Made by a program: the position numbers and the translations under genes. The notes below the pieces were generated by a model. That model was not told the DNA's origin. It ran no database searches and saw nothing but the letters and a program-made list of their open reading frames with translations. This document shows, piece by piece, positions 13,067 through 26,600 of a stretch of 64,000 nucleotides of DNA; the first letter of the stretch is position 1; every line of letters begins with the position of its first letter. The DNA lies in NCBI GenBank assembly GCA_003344405.1, contig NOWV01000209.1:1-64000 (forward strand), given 5' to 3'. Source of the DNA: Trichoplax sp. H2 (taxonomy: Eukaryota; Placozoa; Uniplacotomia; Trichoplacea).

Positions 13067-13138
13067 TCTTTGACTAATGTTGATAACCTAAAAAGAATAT
13101 TTTGCGTCGGCCATAATCGCGTCCATACCTTGCGATAG
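13067..13138 (+). pseudogene. Readable but untranslated receptor C-terminal tail
   Basis: In the same frame beyond the TAA, the sequence continues as SLTNVDNLKRIF, the normal post-NPxxY helix-8 type segment of LGR-like receptors, and ends at TAG 13136-13138. A one-base change (TAT or TAC to TAA) at the conserved Tyr codon would explain the stop. A possible donor TT|GTAATC overlaps the stop, but no downstream tail exon was seen. Confidence 0.6.
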
Positions 13139-13149
13139 TACATAGGTAT

Positions 13150-13155
13150 AATAAA
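13150..13155 (+). terminator. AATAAA poly(A) signal of the receptor gene
   Basis: AATAAA lies 12 bp after the ancestral TAG stop at 13136-13138. This fits a short 3' UTR and supports that stop as the original end of the gene. Confidence 0.5.
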
Positions 13156-14747
13156 GATTTATTGATGAAGCAGTTCCGATTCTCATTTTTCAATACAATG
13201 GCTATCTAATACTCCAACATTATGAAGATACAATAACATTTTAACTGGTAATATTCGTTTCTTTTACTCTTTACTTGCAGTAATTTAGCGTAAGGCCTGT
13301 ATGGTTTAGAAGTAGCCTTTATTAGGCTATGAGATTATGTTACGAGCTAGGAATAGCCCTAACTTGCAACAAGGATAGAGAGAGTGATTTCTACCCTTTA
13401 CTAGTGTTATTTGGGTTACCAGCCAATTGATATTCCAAGGCAGATAGGATTTAACATAGGGAGACCTTCAAGCCTACTAGAAAATCATAATCTAATTTAT
13501 TGTCGGCGAACTCGCCGTTTATATAGGTTTCGGACCTAAAGCCGGTTTAGCTACACAAGTCACCTCGTCTATTAGAAATTAACCAAATCAATGCCCTGAA
13601 GAGATTCTATCTGTAAAGATTAGCTACCGTCCAATCCTTTTAAATTTACTGTAACAATATTAAAATAATCAATGCTTATTAATAGTTTAACAGATACATA
13701 TAAAGCTATCCTACTAAGGCATTTCCTCTAAACTTAAGAATTGTACTTTGAACCTTAACAACTTGGAGGTGATGGATATAATCCAGTTTAGCTGGTTGGC
13801 AATTACTATTTTAGTCTATATAATCTTAAATTAAGGATATCAACTGCTAACCACGAGAATTACAATTAAGGAAACCGTAAAATATTTCTTAGATATAAAC
13901 ATGTATAGAACGTAACATAGACATAAAGTATACGTCAGGAAGATTACATTCGTTACAGATTATTATCAAGCAAATAAAGTAACTTTTCCTGACCCTTAAT
14001 TGCCTAGATGAAAAAATTAGAATTAGATTGATATATGATCACTTATGTGTTAAAGTAAAATATTATGATATTGGATATCTTGTATTAAAGTATTACAATA
14101 TCTTATATTATCATTCATGATATAAAGAAATATTAGAAGTGTTAGGCTAACCAATAATTTACTAGATGATAAGACGGTAATAGTAATGAGCTATGATTAC
14201 GAATAAAATTGTTAAGAATTGGATGCTAGTGGTCTACTTGTCAAATATAAAAGCTGTCTAAGTAAATAAATTAATAGAAAGGGAGAAGTAAAATTAATTT
14301 TGCATGTCTTCTATCCCTGTGTTAGCTTAGATTTTGCTACGTTAGGTGATTAGGGTTTATCTATTAATGATAGCGGAGTTCTTTAGGAAAAAGCATCTGG
14401 CATTATAGTCGACCATAGTACATATGTATTTAATTATAAAATAATGGTAGATTAGCAGCGAAAATTTACATAGTATAGAAGACAGTTTTGAACGCAATTA
14501 CGGCTACGAAACTAACAAGTCACCTAATGATAATCGAATTATTGAAGACTAAATTGATTTAAAAATTTTGATTAAAATTTTGAAATTTAATAGTAAACAT
14601 TATATTGGAGACTACAGCAATATAATATATCGATTATGATTAGTACATGAGGCTACTAAATTGTACATTTAAGTCTTGTCCATTTTCATCAGAAAGTAAT
14701 TAATTTTAATCAATATAGAAACGTAGCTGACAGAAGTAATTATATTT
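13156..14747. other. Intergenic, nothing recognised
   Basis: AT-rich spacer between the receptor gene and the convergent decarboxylase copy 1. No coding-like exon, RNA gene or clear repeat was seen. Confidence 0.5.
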
Positions 14748-17700
14748 TTATGATATATTTTCATTCTCATGAACTGCAGTCATCGCACCTTCTCCTAGCA
14801 TCTCAATTTCATCAAGAGTAAAATCCATATCTTCAAATGTTGTATCATAATTAATCAAAATCATACGAAAAAAGTTTACTTTATCATCCACTGGTTGGTA
14901 ATTCACCATCATCGATCCCTTTTTAGTCATACCAGCTTTAATTTGAGGTGCTAACTATTGTATAAATTAATTATAAATTCTTTATTAACAATCCCAAAGT
15001 AAATATTAATTCACTAAATATTTAAAAAATTATCATTAAAGATTAAGGTAAACAAAAATTGAATTATTTTCATATAGAGTATATCATCCTATATTCTATA
15101 AAATAATTCTGTTCCTATATATGTAGGTGCCCCTATGGGTATTACTTTGATTAAATGCATGCAAGAGAGATGCGAGCTAAAGTTATACGGTACATCATTC
15201 TATCTTATTACTTTGCTTAACTTTGTTTTCTTAATTTCGTTGTCTGGTAAATTCCGTATGGCTTTAGGAATATACCAAAAGCAAACATTTACATATGTCG
15301 GCTATTTATAGTAAGAAAAACATTCCATTAATGATAGTTCATGGAACGTTAGCTTCTTAATTGATGACTTAACCTCGAGTCTGAGTACAGGGAGAAAGCT
15401 ACTCACTTGATGAACTAATTCAAAGCCTTCACGATTTTGAATTTTCTCTATTAGATAGCTAGAGTAATCGATTCAAAGTAACTTTATAATCGTAGATAAC
15501 TTAAATATTAACAATTAGCTGCAATATTCTTAAGAAAACATTATTATTTTAATACATAGCTGCATCTAATTAAATAATTGATTCTTTGCTCACTTAGCTA
15601 GCTCATAAGCGTGATGAAGTTTCTTAGCAAAACCTTCATCTCCCTGATTATTTCAAAACGAAAATAGATCAAAAGAGTGTGATCACTTTTAATTAAAATA
15701 GAAGCTTTTATAACTACATTCTAATCTTGAATTATGTTGTCCTATTCAAATTAAACATAAATAGTCTTAAAACCTTTCCTTTCCACATTAGCCATATTTT
15801 CATAGCGTCAATTCGACGACCACATTGAATGGTTTTATTTCCCGTATCGTAGGATACATCGTAAGTCAATTTATCTTGTTGAAAAAGGTACGATACTGGA
15901 TCTCCATTACATTCTTGCAATTTTCCCTGTTAAAATGGCCAAGCAATTAGTCAATTTCCTTTAATTTTAGTCCACATCTACAGCTTTATATATTCGTTTT
16001 ATTTAGCATTATTAAATAATGCATTTCTTCATTTTAACCACTTTTAAACATTAGAATCAATCTCATAATAATTATAATAGCTATATAAAGGAAATAATTA
16101 TAATAAAGCTATTCTGACCTACCTTTTCCCTAGTTAAAAATGCAGAGCACTGAAATGGACATCCCATAAACTTATGTGCATTCCAAGTTATAGAATCTGC
16201 TTGATGAACACCCTTCATCAGATATCGCTTTCTATCTGAAAATAGAACAACGCCACCCCAAGAAGCATCAATATGAAACCATATATCATATTTTTGGCAT
16301 AGATCAGCAATTTCCTCCAAAGAATCAAATGCACCATAAACTGTAGTACCACATGTAGCATTGACCATAATCGGTATGATATCCTAATTGATATCGTACA
16401 ATAAATTTTTTTTATGTATTCTTCCATCTATAATACTATATAATCGTTATTGATAAATAGTAACTACAATATATTATGTTGTACTTGTAGCTAGTAGGGC
16501 ATGCATTAGTTCGATCTATTACCATATATAGTATTAGCTATCGTTCGTAATATCTACAGTTAATTGAAAATTCTTGCTATGTGGTTTGCGTTAATTCGAC
16601 ATGACCTGAATTTTGTGATTGGTTATGATTATTTATAGCATTTTACAAATCTATGTTTTACGCTTTTTAATTTTATGTGTTCATTATGGGCTGTATATGT
16701 ATATTAATTAATTTACTTTTTTTTAAACTTGCAATTACATTGCATTGTAAGTGTGAACGCTGCGCGCATATATATTGCCATTTTTCAATCAATAAAGGGA
16801 GAGTAGGAGTACATAGTTAGCTTTAAATAACTTTAACTACTTGTTCAATTTACTGTCTCTCACGCTGGTAGGAAGTAATATGAACTTTCAAAACGATTCC
16901 ATGTATTAATTCTAGATAGCAATACACAACAGTAACTTCGAGTGAGTGTAAAACATATATCCTAGAATAAATTTCTGCAATAAAATATAACCGACTGAAT
17001 CCGATTGTATCAGTTACACTGTGAACCATAGACTACTTTAGCGCTATTTTAAAGACTCGTAAATAATAGTTATAGACGGATACCATCTATATAAAACAAT
17101 CATATATTATATTGTATAATCATTATTAGTAAATATTAATCGTGAGTGAGTGCAAAGCATATATTGAAGAATATGTTTCTGCAATAAAGTTATAAATAAC
17201 CGAATCCAATCACATCACTTTCTTTGCAAGTCATGGACTGCTTTGGCACTATTTAAAATACTCGTAAACAATAATTATACTCGGATGCCATCTTTGTGGA
17301 AGCAATATGAAACAATCTACCTCTTCATTGATTGTCAATTTCCTTTTCATTCAATACAACTAGGATAACCATACTCATAAATCCACTTACTAACATATCG
17401 GAAAGCTATAAACTTGACTGTAAATTAGGCACATTTAAATGACTAGACATGCCAGCTATAAGTTACAGTGATTGTGCCCATGATTTTTTATTATTTCTTG
17501 TCTCATATACTATAATTATATCGCCAGTCTAATTATCTGATCACATCAATTAAGACTTACCTGTGATAAAAGGCCTTTAATTTTATTTTCTAAATCAGAA
17601 ATAGACATCCGGCCTCTACAAAATATGAGTAGAATTACACCATGTATTTAAAATGTGATAAAAATACCGTACAATTTTAAATATAGAAAATAAAATATAA

Positions 17701-20700
17701 ATTAAGGATTTACATTCAGATAGATTGAGATAATCGATTTAAGTAAGATATTCAAACTTACTCTGAATCACAATTTACTTGAAAGACATTATCCTGTCCC
17801 AAGCCCATAAAATTAACTCCTTTTCGAAACGAATAATGACTCTAAAAAAGGATAACGAATCCGGCAAATGAAGCTAAAAGTTAGCTGACAATGGACAATG
17901 CGATACTAAATCAGTACTAATGAATATTACGAGACTCTAGCATACATGATTAGATGTCAAGACTGCCATCCTAGGCAATGAATAAAGTCCTTTTGACTTC
18001 GATTCTGGAAATTTACTTCAATTCAAATTGAATAAAGTAATAGTAAATAATCCTTAGTAAAAATTAATAATATTCATTCAAGTATCTATAGCATGATGGC
18101 AGTATTTATCCAAATCCCTCCACATACCGATATCTTGCAAGGCTAATGGCAAACATATTGGACAATGATCCACCTAAGAAGGTAAAAACAGTAAATTTTA
18201 TACTAGTGCAATGCATATAGCAAACTTTGCATTGGTAACATTGTTATTACTCATATCTGTTAGATATTATTTTTTATTGCATGTATAAGTAAAATTTCTG
18301 CCATACATATTGCCGTAATGTAATCAATATAGTTTTTCTTTGCATAGAATGAATTTGATTGTACTAATTTGCAAGTATTCAATGCATTCATTCTAGAATA
18401 TAATATTTATTTAGATCGCTACCTGGAGCAAAAACACCATCTCCGTCATGGAAACCGATTAGTTTTCGCATACGCTTCAAGACAGCATCTTCCATTAATA
18501 GAAAAACGGGAGCAATTTCATAAGTTGCCCTGCATAAATCGAGCAAGTAACTTACATTACATATAGATCACTTTAAATTTATTTAATGATCTTTATAACT
18601 TAATCGCAATTCATTCTACTGCCGCTTTTAGTAGTTGATTGTATCGCTAAAGAATTATCCTATTTCAGATGATGAGACTAGTTCTTACATATTTGTGCTG
18701 GTTGCGGTTGCTAACCACTCGCCACAAATACTAACAACATCCATACCACTATAGAGTTGATTGTAAAATCGTGAATGGCCTACCAGTGAAAATAACTGTC
18801 TTTCACATTTAATTAAACAATTAAACTAGATATATTAATGTACGCAGTATAAATGAAATTTTCTATTCTAATACAACCTATAGTATTGAAGTTAAGAAGA
18901 TATACCAATACAAATTACGGAATATCAAAATTATTCTACCCGTTTTTGCACAGTATTGTAGTGTTTGACGACAGTATCCCATTAAAGCTGCTAAATTTTC
19001 GGGTTTTTCTTCCAAATCAAAGTTAATTAGTTCATTTAATTCATGAGGTTCCTTGAATTCTATCACTTTCTGACTCCGATCATGGCAATTTTTCATATAC
19101 TTGATTATGATGTTTACCATAGCATGTACAAAATCTTCGAGATAAGGATTTTGATTGAAATTTTTTTGAATCTCTGTAATGGAGAAAAAATACTCTCAGC
19201 AAATGATTGAAACTGAGATTGAAACAATGATAGTATTAATTTGTTAATATGTTATTTATCTTGTGCAAGATTGCTATAAAATTGTTCAATAGGTAACTAC
19301 CGTAAGCTATCAAGGTAGAAAGACATTTTATGGAAGTAGTTTGGGTTATTTATGAAATTCTTTCCTGACTAGATGTCACTAGCGTAGAATAACAAGAACT
19401 ATTGAATTTTTAAAAATTGGTGAAACATTTGTGACGCCATAATATATAATGCAGTCTATGACCAAATCATGTTGTTCGAAGAAGCGCTTTTACAACTTTA
19501 ATCTACACTAAAGTTTTTGACTTTTGACCTATAAATATGAAAGTCTTAAAAGTCTACCAAAAATTTCTCCGTAAACATTTTACATTGGTAACTTGCCAAG
19601 TATTTAGAACTATTTATCATTGCAAACTACGTATTTATAACGTTAATCGAGTCACTGCTGCTTTAGTAAATTTCATTGTTTGGACTATAAGATCGGAAAG
19701 CCTATCAACCTATGAAAAAATTTCTTTTTATTTACTTTCACGGCTAATAGTATTCAGATATCGTGAATTTACTACTGCCACAGACAGATTATGGTACTGG
19801 CAGCCCTACTACAAATTTTGCTTTCTAAACAAGACAAAGATTCGGTAAGGCTGAAGTCCATACATTTTCATGTTACTAATCGATGATATATCCAGCACTT
19901 TGATTTGTATATGAATGTTGAGATAACTATCTAGAAATATGTTGATATTGATACATCTCTGTTTTACCTATTTTAACAGATAACTGCACAGTTGTATTAT
20001 TCTATCTATTAACTGATGATTAATATTTATGTCGATTTACTATGAATTGACTAACTTTTCAATAAAGTCTAGCTTCAGTTTTATCTAAGTGATACTAGTG
20101 GAGTTACTGTTCCTCCCAACGATAGAAGATGGTCAGTATTTAGAGTTGTACTATAGGTAGACATTAGAAGACAGATCTAATAGTAGACTGATGGATTTAT
20201 TTTCTTGTAATAGTACAATTTTCTGGCATTACAAGCTTAGATTTGCAACAGTATCTTATGGTAAGTTTCTGATTTTACGGTGCTTTGACTAAATGATGAT
20301 GAACTTCCATTGCAATAAATTCTGCAGGAGGGTAATCAGATTAACGAATCATGTATTTGCTCAATTTGAAACAAAGACATAGATTATTAACCGCTTATGG
20401 CCATACTGGTACTCGATCATTATTCCAATTTAATGAAATTGATTGAAAAATCTTGTTCTACGATTAGTTACCAAATCGTAAGATAAATGAGTCTGATCCT
20501 TATTGAATGATGCCATTCGATGTTTCAAATCTTCAATTACTGTACAACATGTTGACGTACATAAAGTCTAGTTTATCATTTTTACATCAATTATAATTTA
20601 CTAATTAGCTGTTTAATCCCGTTTCATGAATCATATTCAAACTGAATATTGACTTACCATCATCGTACAGGTGTTGAAATTTAGAATCCATCAATTCATT

Positions 20701-20715
20701 GAAGGAAGTGTCCAT
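14748..20715 (-). CDS. PLP-dependent GAD/CSAD-like decarboxylase, copy 1
   Basis: Group II PLP decarboxylase (glutamate / cysteine-sulfinate type), removing the alpha-carboxyl group of an acidic amino acid. Fourteen exons, 5' to 3': 20715-20658, 19173-18940, 18779-18689, 18529-18423, 18173-18128, 18015-17946, 17841-17762, 17615-17561, 16383-16123, 15926-15774, 15643-15594, 15458-15407, 15301-15212, 14954-14748. Joined they give 517 aa in one frame. Motifs: [27 protein letters not shown] (His that stacks on PLP), [20 protein letters not shown] (Asp to the PLP ring N), TWNAHKFMG (Schiff-base Lys), SYLFQQDK (catalytic loop), [18 protein letters not shown]. The ATG (MDTSF) is supported by an upstream in-frame stop and by the other copies. 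Oddities: NAHK replaces NPHK and DAS replaces DAA, both shared with copy 2. The exact substrate cannot be told from sequence. Confidence 0.9.
16937..17340. repeat. ~203-bp tandem duplication in an intron
   Basis: Two diverged units, starting near 16937 and 17140, share blocks such as GAGTGAGTG, TTTCTGCAATAAA and ACTCGTAAA. They lie in the long intron between exons 8 and 9 of decarboxylase copy 1. No function is suggested. Confidence 0.6.
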
Positions 20716-21054
20716 AACTCCAACTTGTTATAACCAGTGTTCTACTAAGCTGATGTTATAAATCTAAATTGGCCGGACAAAAAACCACTCTAAGCCAGTC
20801 TACACTTTTACAAGTCGAAATATGGTTTATTTGGCTTAAACCAATCGTAAAGTGATAACTTGTTAAATTATTGCCAATAAGGCGTTACCATATGGACGTT
20901 ACAGAAACTTCTTCGAACTGTATTTATTACCGGTAATGACATCTGATTTTTAGAATTGCAAGCTACTCAAAACAATATTTTCGGCGCCTCATTAACGCAC
21001 TTATGCATCCTTTTTCCACATTATTTATAGTTATAATTTATGCTAATGTAAACA

Positions 21055-21327
21055 CATCAATGCTTCAAACTATATTTTACTAACCTATCGTCACACACCA
21101 CTAGTGACAAAGTAGTCTACACACGCCAATCCTTGCGGAGAACGCCACTTACTAACTTAAAGAGGCGAGATTAGCTATATCACCAAATAATTCAGTTCCA
21201 ACAACCGAATACTATGGTATAATTATAGCGTCACAGATGATGTAGACGAGCTAGTCAGAGATTTACTATCATTTATTACTGAAGGAATCTTGGCATCAAT
21301 GCTTCAAACTATATTTTACTAACCTAT
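21055..21327. repeat. Perfect 34-bp direct repeat, 239 bp apart
   Basis: 21055-21088 and 21294-21327 are identical over 34 bp (CATCAATGCTTCAAAC through TAACCTAT). The DNA between and around them is not obviously duplicated. They could be slippage ends, or remnants of a target-site or attachment duplication. Confidence 0.9.
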
Positions 21328-21635
21328 GCTAGTCGCATTGAAGCCAGCTATTCAGCTGACAGCGGAATTGTCTACGGTTTATTTATTCGAGAATAAATAC
21401 TTCACAAATAATCCACGCTCATTATTATGCAAAATTTTCTCCATATTTTATCTTTTATAAGCCAGAAATTCTTTTGTGCGATTGGGATAATGAAGGATAG
21501 TCTTGAATTGGATAGTAAAACAACTTTTTCATTCATAATCCAAAGACGAATCATCAGTATATAATAACTTCGCAACCGTTAAACCTAATTAAATAGCAGC
21601 TAATTTCAAGAGAACTACCGGTATTGATTCAGCCC

Positions 21636-22375
21636 ATTACAAGCCTATTTCTTCCCATAGATAATGATACACTATATCTGCAGTGATCTGTCATAAAAAT
21701 ATATCATTCTTAAGAGGATAAATAATCTAATCCTTCTACAAATCAATCTCTTCCCATAGACAGTGATACAATTTATCTGTAGTGATCTATGATAAAAGCA
21801 GCTCATTCTTCACAAGAAAACCAACTCAGTCCTTTTACAAATCAATCTCTTCCCAAAAGCAATTATGCGATCTATCTGCTGCAGTCAAGTCTACGAGAAA
21901 AGCAACTAATTCACCAGTGGAATACTGATATAGTCCTGTTATAATCAATTTCTTTAGGTAATGTTGGGATCTATCATTTGCGGTCAACTCTGCGGCAAAA
22001 GTAGCTCATTCTTCAGAGAATAACCAATTCAGTCCTACAACAAATCGATCTTTCCCCAAAATGCAATTATGCAATGCATCCACATCTGCCAAGCTTTCGA
22101 TTAAAGCTACAAATTCTCTGGATAATTACTGACTTAGTTCTTTTACAGCTCAATGTCTTCCTAAAAACAATTATGCATTCCATCCATAATACTCTGGGCT
22201 ACGGTAAAAGAATTAATTCTATAGTGGATTACTGATTCAGTGCTCCTAAAAAAAATCTCTTCCCAAAGCAATTATCTGACCTATCTATCTCTAGCGGTCA
22301 AGCCCACAGTTAAAGCGGCTACTTCAGTAAAGAAATAAGGATTCAGTCCATCTACACTAAATGTAGCAAAAATAG
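21636..22375. repeat. Diverged ~100-bp tandem repeat, about 7 units
   Basis: A TCTTCCCA-type block recurs near 21651, 21750, 21849, 21951, 22051, 22155 and 22259, giving a period of 99-104 bp. Between these, GATCTATC, AAAGCAGCTCATTC and ATTCAGTCC blocks also recur. The units are clearly diverged, so the array is old. No long open frame spans it. Confidence 0.85.
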
Positions 22376-22939
22376 CTCATATATGACAGGATGAGATGGC
22401 TAAAATGTTATAGTTTGCACTACTTAAGATTATACACGTGTACATTATTATGAATGTAGAAATTTTATAAGTTAGAGTAGTTATGTACTTTTGAAAGTAA
22501 GATTGAGGAGAGTTGGACTGATATGAAGAGAAGAATATAGAGAAGTTTGAAAAGCCATTTTATATTTAATTTTCTTTTGATGTTTTCTATATTCGGTTCA
22601 GCTCTTCTCAATCTAAATCACGAGTAGTATTTATTAATAAACCTAGCTTAAAGTATCGTATTAAAAAATCGGTTTAACGTAATGAAGTAATTACAAATCT
22701 GGCAGCTATGATGAAATGGAGCCCTCATCCTATTCGTATTACAGTATGAAATAATTACTTGTACAGAGACAATTATATCAGGGCATCAGTAAACTAATAG
22801 GCTTCAAAATTTAAGAACATAACAATTTGACAAGCTTACAGGGTGATATGTCCTTCTCTACATTTTTTCCAGCTATCTAACGTCGATTTACCACAAAGTA
22901 AATTTAAATTTTCTTTTAGTACTAGCACATTTACTCTAC

Positions 22940-23055
22940 AGATTTCTATAGATTTATTTATCAAGCAGCTTCCAAAATCTTCCTTACAAACACGATACCT
23001 GTATAGATTTACTTATCAAAGCAGTTCCAAATTTTATCTTACAAGCACAATAACT
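22940..23055. repeat. ~55-bp tandem duplication
   Basis: ATAGATTTATTTATCAAGCAG and a close variant occur in succession, giving two units of about 55 bp. A short + strand frame (22843-23085) across them is low-complexity and is not taken as a gene. Confidence 0.6.
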
Positions 23056-23645
23056 ACTCTATTGGTAGCTGTTTCTTGTGAATAAATTTATTATAATCTA
23101 TATAGGTTAATGTTTGCTTATATATAACGTGCATATAAGATGTTTGTATTCAACGTACAACTGTGAGTTAAATGGTTTTTCCATGCTGAACTAATTCAAT
23201 AAAGTTGTGCTCCAATATAATGCTATGCAGATATCTCTACATTATTATAGTAATGTTGAGGTAGATTGGTATAAGAGAATTAAGAAATTGTAATTAATAG
23301 CTAGTAACATAACCACTCATTAATTGTGGATGTGAAAGAAACTATAATAAATTCTTTTTAGCAAATAATCATTCATTAATTTCTTCAACTCATTGCTAGA
23401 GGTTCTATGTGTAGAGTTTGCATATTATAGAAAAAATATTTTTGTAATACAGCACAAAATAAATAATGTGCATACTATCCAATGATCAGATCAGATAGCA
23501 AAACTTAAAACTTCGATTAAAATACTGAAGTTTAATAGTAAAAACTATAATCCAACTGATAGCAATAAAGCCTAGTAAATTAAATTATTAGATTTTATGA
23601 TTAAATCATTTAAGTCTTCATTAAGTAATAATCAGATCTGTAAAT

Positions 23646-26600
23646 TTAAACCTTAACAGCTTCTCCTAGTGTCTCAATTTCATCGAGAATAAAGTCCATG
23701 TCTTCAAGCGTCGTATTATAATTTATTAAAATCATACGAAAAAAGTTTACTTTATCATCTACTGGTTGAAAACCCACCATCATTGATCCTCTTTTGGTCA
23801 TTCCAGCTTTAATTTGTGGTGCTACCTGTTGTATTAAGAAAGTACGGATACAAGAAAATCTTTTTGAAAAATGTCCTGAATAAATCGAGATATCTTTGAA
23901 AAAAGCAACACCCTCCAAATTACTTAGAGCATGATATAAGACCATTCACATGTCAATACATGGAAATACAGTTACGTGAAGCATATCAGAAGACGAATTA
24001 TAGCGATTAGCTATCATCTTACTTTGCTTAATTTTGCTCGCTTTATTTCGTCGTCTGCCATATCTCGTAAAGCTTTGGGAATATACCAGAAGCAAACATT
24101 AAGGTACATGGGCTAATTAAGAAAAGAAAAATACCTTATTTATAAACAGACATGCAATAAGAGCTCGATTGTCAATCTTCTAGTCCAAGCACAAATAACA
24201 GAACCGCTTACTTGATGAACCAATTTAAAACCTTCGCGATTTCGAATTTTCTCGATTAAGTAACTAGAAAAATAGATGAAAATAGCTCTTGTAATCGTAG
24301 ATAGCTTAATATTATATTTAAAGTGCGATATTATTGATATAACATTTCAAATTATAGAAAAATTTCTAGTAAAAGATCAATTTTATTCCCCTACTTGGCA
24401 AGCTCGCAAGCATGATTGACTTTCTTAGTAAATCCCTCGTCTCCCTAATTGTTATATATCGAAATCTTTCAGTAAGGCATAATCAACTTTAGCTCGATTA
24501 AAAGCTGCTGCAAATTGAATCTAAGATCTGAATTATTATTATCCTATCGATTGTAATGTAAATTCCTTTCAACCTTTGCTTTCCACATCAGCCATAGTTT
24601 CATAATATCGATTCGGCGACTACATTGAATGGTTTTATTTCCTGTGTCATAAGATACATCATAAGTCATCTTATCTTGTTGGAATAAATAAGGTGCCACA
24701 ATTTCATTACATTCTTGCAAAATCCCCTATAGAAATAGTCAAGCAATTAATCAGTTTTATTTCCGTTAACTTTGATTCATCTGTATAATCTTATAAATTT
24801 GCTTCATTAAATAAAGTAAATTATCTACTTTTCTATTTGCATCTTTTGGTAAGAATAGCATCAATAATACAGGTGCTGTTTATATGGGGAAAAAACTGTG
24901 AATCTGCATATGATTATATTTGAATATTGGCTGGATAGCGTGAACTAGATTTATGTAAAATTTTGGAATTCTTTTAAATTTCAGAAGACAGGTTACAAAT
25001 TTAGCATGGTTATATTTCCTAATAAGAGAATTTAAATTTTTAACATTTATTTGTAATATTAGGGCAAATATAATTACAGCTTTACTCTCAGATGAACAGT
25101 TAAAAGGAACAGGTTAAATGATTTGTTGGCTTCATGGCAATGTTAAGCACTACAAAACTATAAAGCCTTATTAGACAATTAGCAGTCAAAATTATAAAGC
25201 TACAAGAGTTATTATTTTATGATTGGGTAAATTAAAAATGCGTATGATAGTTTCTACATTACGAACATATCTGTGATAGTACAAACTGCATATGATATTA
25301 TCATAACTACAGTCTTGATAATATTAAAATAATGGTTCTCTAAAATATCTCTATCTTAACACGGTGAATCACGGTAAAATAATTCAGAGTTCCTGAATTA
25401 CCTTAGTTTTGGTTAAAAGTACGGAGCATAGAAATGGACATCCCATAAATTTATGTGCATTCCAAGTCACAGAATCAGCTCGATGTACACCTTTCATAAG
25501 ATGTCGCTTCCGATCAGAAAATAGTGCAGCACCACCCCAAGAAGCATCGACATGAAACCATATATCATATCGTTGACATAGATTAGCAATTTCATCCACA
25601 GGATCAAATGCACCATAAACTGTGGTTCCACATGTAGCAGTGACCATAATTGGTACAATATCCTAATTGATATCAATTAATAACAGATATTTTATCGGTT
25701 CTGTTGGATATTTTATATAAGCCTCATAAGTACTTTACTCCACTAACATTTAGTTTATATCGTAAAATTAACTCCAGGAATAAATTATATGTTATCGAAT
25801 TTCCCTGGTAGTGATTACTTTTGCAAATCAGGCAGATCAAACCGTAGACTACTTAATCACTATTTGAAAGTAGATAATCATCATACTCTAAGTATTGTGA
25901 CGTCCATTTGAAAGCAAGGCATTTTTTTATAAATATCAAATTAAGAAATTATCTCTAGAAACGAACATCAATAAACAAAATAGACTCATGTTACAATCGT
26001 AAGAGAGCGATTTAGCCTCAAAATTGCTTATAAATGTGTAGATATGCGAACAATATGTAGTATTATTTTCTTCCCTAATTAATTTTATAACTATCGACTA
26101 CATGATGTGCTATAGCTGAATCATCAATTTATTGAAGCAATCATATACATAACTTAAGATTAACCTGTGATAAAAGGTGGACAATTTTGTCTTCTAAATC
26201 GCAAATTGACATACGACCTCTGCAATTTACAAGTGAAATTATGTCATTTATAAAGTAATATATGTGATTTCAAAATATAAAATATAATAACTCCATTATT
26301 GCATCTATAGCAAGATAGAAACGAGATAACAGATTAAAGCAAGATGTTAGAACTTACTCTGAATCGCAATTTACTATAACGGCATTTTCTTGCCCCAAAC
26401 CCATAAAATGAGATCCTTTTTGAAACGAATAATGACTCTATAGGATAAAATATTAGGCATAACAGCTTAAAGTTCAATCTATAATAAACAATTTAACTAG
26501 TACCGCTAACGGTTGAAAGACTGTAACATACATGATTGGATGTTAAGACCGCCATCCTAGGCAATGAAAAAAGCCCTTTCAACTTGGATGCTGGAAATTT

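Larger units (their letters stand above)
20716..23645. other. Intergenic spacer rich in short tandem repeats
   Basis: Spacer upstream of copy 1 and downstream of copy 2. It contains the 34-bp direct repeats, the ~100-bp tandem array and the small duplication listed separately. No gene was recognised. Confidence 0.5.

Noticed and set aside
19537-19848. 103-aa + strand frame in intron 1 of decarboxylase copy 1
   Set aside because: The homologous intron segment of copy 2 has indels and stops in this frame, so it is conserved intron DNA, not a gene.
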